Of a stretch of DNA of 64,000 nucleotides, positions 61,064 through 64,000 are shown one piece after another (the first letter of the stretch is position 1; each line of letters begins with the position of its first letter). The translations under genes were made by a program, and so were the position numbers. Below the pieces are notes generated by a model that saw only the letters and a program-made list of their open reading frames with translations, did no database searches and was not told the origin of the DNA. The DNA is from Codonopsis lanceolata (lineage: Eukaryota > Streptophyta > Magnoliopsida > Asterales > Campanulaceae), in assembly GCA_013146195.2 (NCBI GenBank), contig CM028379.1, positions 92,299,401 through 92,363,400 on the forward strand. Reading direction: 5' to 3'.

Positions 61064-61590
61064 AATGCCCACTAATATTTAAATAAATTGGGAAGATACC
61101 TGTAATTGGAAGAATGGAGAAGGGTGTAGTAGAGCAATTATGAGTGAAAGGCAAAAGTGAAACCAAATATTATGATGGTCTGGTATGGTTTGCGACTTTG
61201 CGGGTTAGGGCCAATGTTCGGCAGGGAAAGAACATTATTGCCTAGCGCATATTATAAGGAGATGCTACAACAATGGAAAAGGTATGGGCTAAAGGTAAAG
61301 TTGATTCTATGATTTGCGGTTTGTTTGGTTTAAACTTAATTCATTTTCTAATAAGACCACACACACATTTATTTCACTCACTTCCATCCATGCATTTGAA
61401 AATCATTCAACTCATTAACGCTAATTATAGTAATAAAAATAGTCTAGAAAGTAAACTTTGTTCTCTAGCTTAGTGGGTCACTTTGATTCTTTTCTTTGTG
61501 CTCCTCTATCTTTGGTCTATCTATGCCATCATGTAACTAGTGATGGACATTGACCAACTAAAAAGAGCAAGATCCATGGCCTTTTGTACT
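61064..61590. repeat. local duplication, left block, copy 2
   Basis: Counterpart of 41316-41730, same orientation. The frame at 61273 begins ATGGAAAAG but does not continue as a SABATH exon. Confidence 0.85.
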
Positions 61591-61714
61591 TCAATAACCT
61601 TTCTTAAGGGTTGAGGAACTGATATTAACGAGTTTAAAGGTACAAACTTCATCTACTTATTCATTTAAAAAATTACTTATTCACCAAAATATTTAAGCCC
61701 GGGGTAGCTGGCCT

Positions 61715-62085
61715 TACCACTGGCAATTGGATGGGTTGGGTTGGGTTGGGTAATGGGTTGAAACAGGTCAAAACCCATTATAACCTCAAATGTCAAATGA
61801 GTTGGGTTGGAATGGGTCGGGTTGAAACGGTAAGGTTAAAGCGGGTCGACCCGTTTCAACCCAAAAAATTCCTCCAAAAAACATAAATTTATAACATAAA
61901 AAATCGCGGGTCGAAATGGGCAACAAGACCGACCCGTCGTAATCCGACCCGACCCGATAATATTATTGGGTTGAAACGGGTTACCCACTTCAACCCAAAA
62001 ATATTAATGGGTTGGATTGGGTTGAGTAATTAGTGGATTGGGTTGAGTGGATTAATGAATAATGAGTTACAATTACCATGCCTAC
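61715..62085. repeat. GGGTTGGGTT/GGGTCGGGTT-rich repeat, probably a hAT-like MITE
   Basis: Left end ACTGGCAATTGGATGGG and right end CAATTACCATGCC look like eroded inverted ends. The interior alternates GGGTTGGGT-type and ACCCGACCC-type words, which can pair. Composition recalls plant hAT MITEs of the TGGCAAT type; no clean target duplication was found. Confidence 0.5.
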
Positions 62086-62860
62086 TTACCAGCAATCCAG
62101 TTATCACAAATACTAATCGTTATAGTTAAAAAGTTGAAATCTATTTGGTTAAAACACATCAAGGCTTAAAATTAATTTTAAGATGACATGCAGCAAATAT
62201 AAGTCTTGTAATTAATATACAAGTATCATGTGTCAAAAAATATTTTTCTAAACAACTGATTCAAAATAAACTTCCAGATTTTAATACAGTATGGGAATAT
62301 GACTTTTCATATCATGACAGAGTATTGTAAATACAAGAGTTCCCGAATTATCTCAATTTTCTTGCCTAACTCGTGCAATGATTGTAAAAAAATATAAAAA
62401 ATCTAGACCTTTTTAAAATATGTATTTTTTTGATATTTTTTTTCCTTAACTTTGTAATGATTGGATCAAATAGTTACAAAGAAAGATGATAAGGTCAATA
62501 AGTGAGAAAGATTAAAAAAAAAATAAAAAAAGAACCACGAACGAAGCATACAAACACAACCCTAAAATCAATGCAGTGGCTAAACAAAAAGAGAATATTC
62601 CTTTGGAAAAAATCGTTTTTTAGTAATTATATATACAGTAGTTACTGCAATGATTTGACCACTGGGATCCGGTGTCAATAACTCTAGGTCAAAATTGTCG
62701 TATGCCGGAAAGCTGAAATTTAAAATAATAGGTCTTTGTTTCCTTAAAATTAAATTCACTAATATCAATAAAAAGGATATGTTTAAAAAAAATATATATC
62801 TAAAAAACCATCTTATACAAATATGTACCAATTAAAAAATAGTTTAAATTTTACAAAGGT
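62086..62860. other. intergenic, AT-rich, nothing recognised
   Basis: No gene or repeat boundary was found; the 62580-62831 frame on the - strand is AT-rich and unsupported. Confidence 0.4.
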
Positions 62861-63870
62861 TGCATTCAAAAACAATTATAAAGAAATAAACCAGACAAAA
62901 ATGATTTAGTTTAGTACTTGAGCAAGTTACAGACCCAATCGAGGTGCCGTTGACTAAGGTTGTGAGAAAATGTATCTGTCTGTTTGTCTTGACTCACTAA
63001 CACAATCTGTTAATGAAATAATTAGGGCCTCTATTGTTTGTAAGTGACAAATAATTAAAACCATGAGTACCCTTCCGCTGACAGTGAGCGTGTAAAACCT
63101 ACGCTTTATATGGAAATAAAAACAAAAATAAAAACAAAAAGAAAAACAATAATGATGGGTAGCAAGATTTTGGTCGGTCGGTCGGTCGGTCGGAAAGGAA
63201 CTTTTAAGGGTATTTTTGATATTTATTATGATAAAAATGTCTAATATACTATTAACGAGTAGTTTAAATGATTAAAATGAGTAATTTAAATTACTCATGT
63301 ATAAAGATGAATAATTTAAATAACCTATGTGAATAGTTTAAATTAAAACAACATAAGTGATAGTTTAAAACACCGATTGAGTAGTTTAAATTAATCATAT
63401 ATAAGGATAAATAGTTTAAACAATGTACATAAATAATTTTAACGACCTAATGAATAGTTTAAACTATGAAACGAGCATTTTAATATGTAATTTAAAGACA
63501 TAACGATAATTTGTGTCATTGTAACCGACAAAAATCTAACCATTTAAAATGGTTCAAAGAAAAAGAGGTTTGGGGAAACCAAAGATGAAGAAGCATATGA
63601 TACAACAAATAACTATTCACAAAATAAAAGCAGGCTAAAGTTTGATTTGATTGGTGCCATTATTTGATGGTGAACTTTGCTTTTGGGAATCAAAGTTGAG
63701 TCCCTCTCGACTAGTGTCTCATGCCGGACAACCTGATTTGGGTCATTCATCATAATCCACAAACAATCCCCATTCCAAAATAATTTGAAACTTTATTCGC
63801 TCTCAATTGCTCAAATGATCCAGTGTTCCCTTCTCACACAAATTATTACGGGCAGTTGTTTTTAATAAGG
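62861..63870. repeat. local duplication, right block, copy 2
   Basis: Counterpart of 53599-54140. Contains an extra insertion (about 63120-63540) of simple sequence. Confidence 0.85.
63172..63193. repeat. (GGTC)n microsatellite and adjoining TTTAAA minisatellite
   Basis: Five GGTC units. From ~63230 to 63490 short imperfect units built on AATAGTTTAAA or GAGTAGTTTAAAT recur about ten times. Confidence 0.8.
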
Positions 63871-64000
63871 CTCCGTTTGTTTTACAAGATATTGGTTTTT
63901 GAAAAATGATTTTCACAAATTAATTTTTGGAAAATGGAAGAGATTTTTTTTCAAGTGTTAAATAATTTTTTTTTTGAAAATATGTCAGAAAACATTTTGG

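Noticed and set aside
61273..61473. Frame starting MEKV considered as a third SABATH exon 1
   Set aside because: The HMNGG/HMTGG and SYA.NS segments that define exon 1 do not follow, and the duplicated copy at 41316-41730 lacks the start codon.

Overview
This is nuclear DNA of a flowering plant, most likely a eudicot. It has intron-containing SABATH methyltransferase genes with GT..AG introns and plant-type Ty1-copia and Ty3-gypsy retrotransposons whose primer-binding sites match initiator tRNA-Met. It also has Stowaway-type MITEs, hAT-like non-autonomous elements and AT-rich intergenic DNA. I cannot name the species from sequence alone. No bacterial, organellar, tRNA or rRNA gene was recognised.

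Host genes. There are two, both on the + strand and both of the four-exon SABATH (SAM-dependent carboxyl methyltransferase) type. Gene A (15423-20403) is complete, 369 aa, and has the salicylate/benzoate carboxyl methyltransferase (SAMT/BSMT) signature. Its first intron is 3.5 kb and is filled by three MITEs, microsatellites and a complete 909-bp miniature LTR retrotransposon (TRIM) with a perfect 5-bp target duplication. Gene B (58687-60285) is a diverged SABATH paralogue with all splice sites intact but a frameshift early in exon 2, so it is probably a pseudogene as written.

Layout. 1-7608: a decayed chromodomain-type (Tekay/Del-like) gypsy element with a 2.3-kb 3' LTR; it is interrupted by a copia LTR fragment whose inverted relative sits at the left edge of the window. 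7609-11822: remains of a copia element that the gypsy element entered. 11823-15336: intergenic DNA with an old LTR-like remnant. 15337-20403: gene A. 20404-22073: minisatellite, hAT-like element and MITE. 22074-34850: about four and a half tandem copies of an unrecognised ~1.5-kb unit rich in the word GTGACAC; the second copy is split by a young, full-length copia element (25893-31315) with one uninterrupted 1550-codon gag-pol frame. 34905-35866: an ~83-bp minisatellite next to a long (AT) run. 36311-40785: a copia element on the - strand with LTRs and a target duplication but no reverse transcriptase core. 41316-53598: DNA containing one half of a local duplication, a hAT-like element, a solo-LTR-like sequence, a broken copia element and a complete but decayed Tork-like copia element, the last two on the - strand. 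53599-58686: the other half of the duplication, a 1.35-kb hAT-like element with a perfect 8-bp target duplication, and MITEs. 58687-60285: gene B. 60286-64000: second copies of the two duplicated flanks, now only about 1.3 kb apart, with MITE and minisatellite sequence.

Overall picture. I infer a local SABATH gene cluster that grew by tandem duplication and was then stretched by successive nested transposon insertions. The duplicated flanks at 41316-41730/61064-61590 and 53599-54140/62861-63870 mark the duplication; the arrangement predicts another SABATH gene just beyond the right edge. The least explained element is the GTGACAC-rich tandem array.
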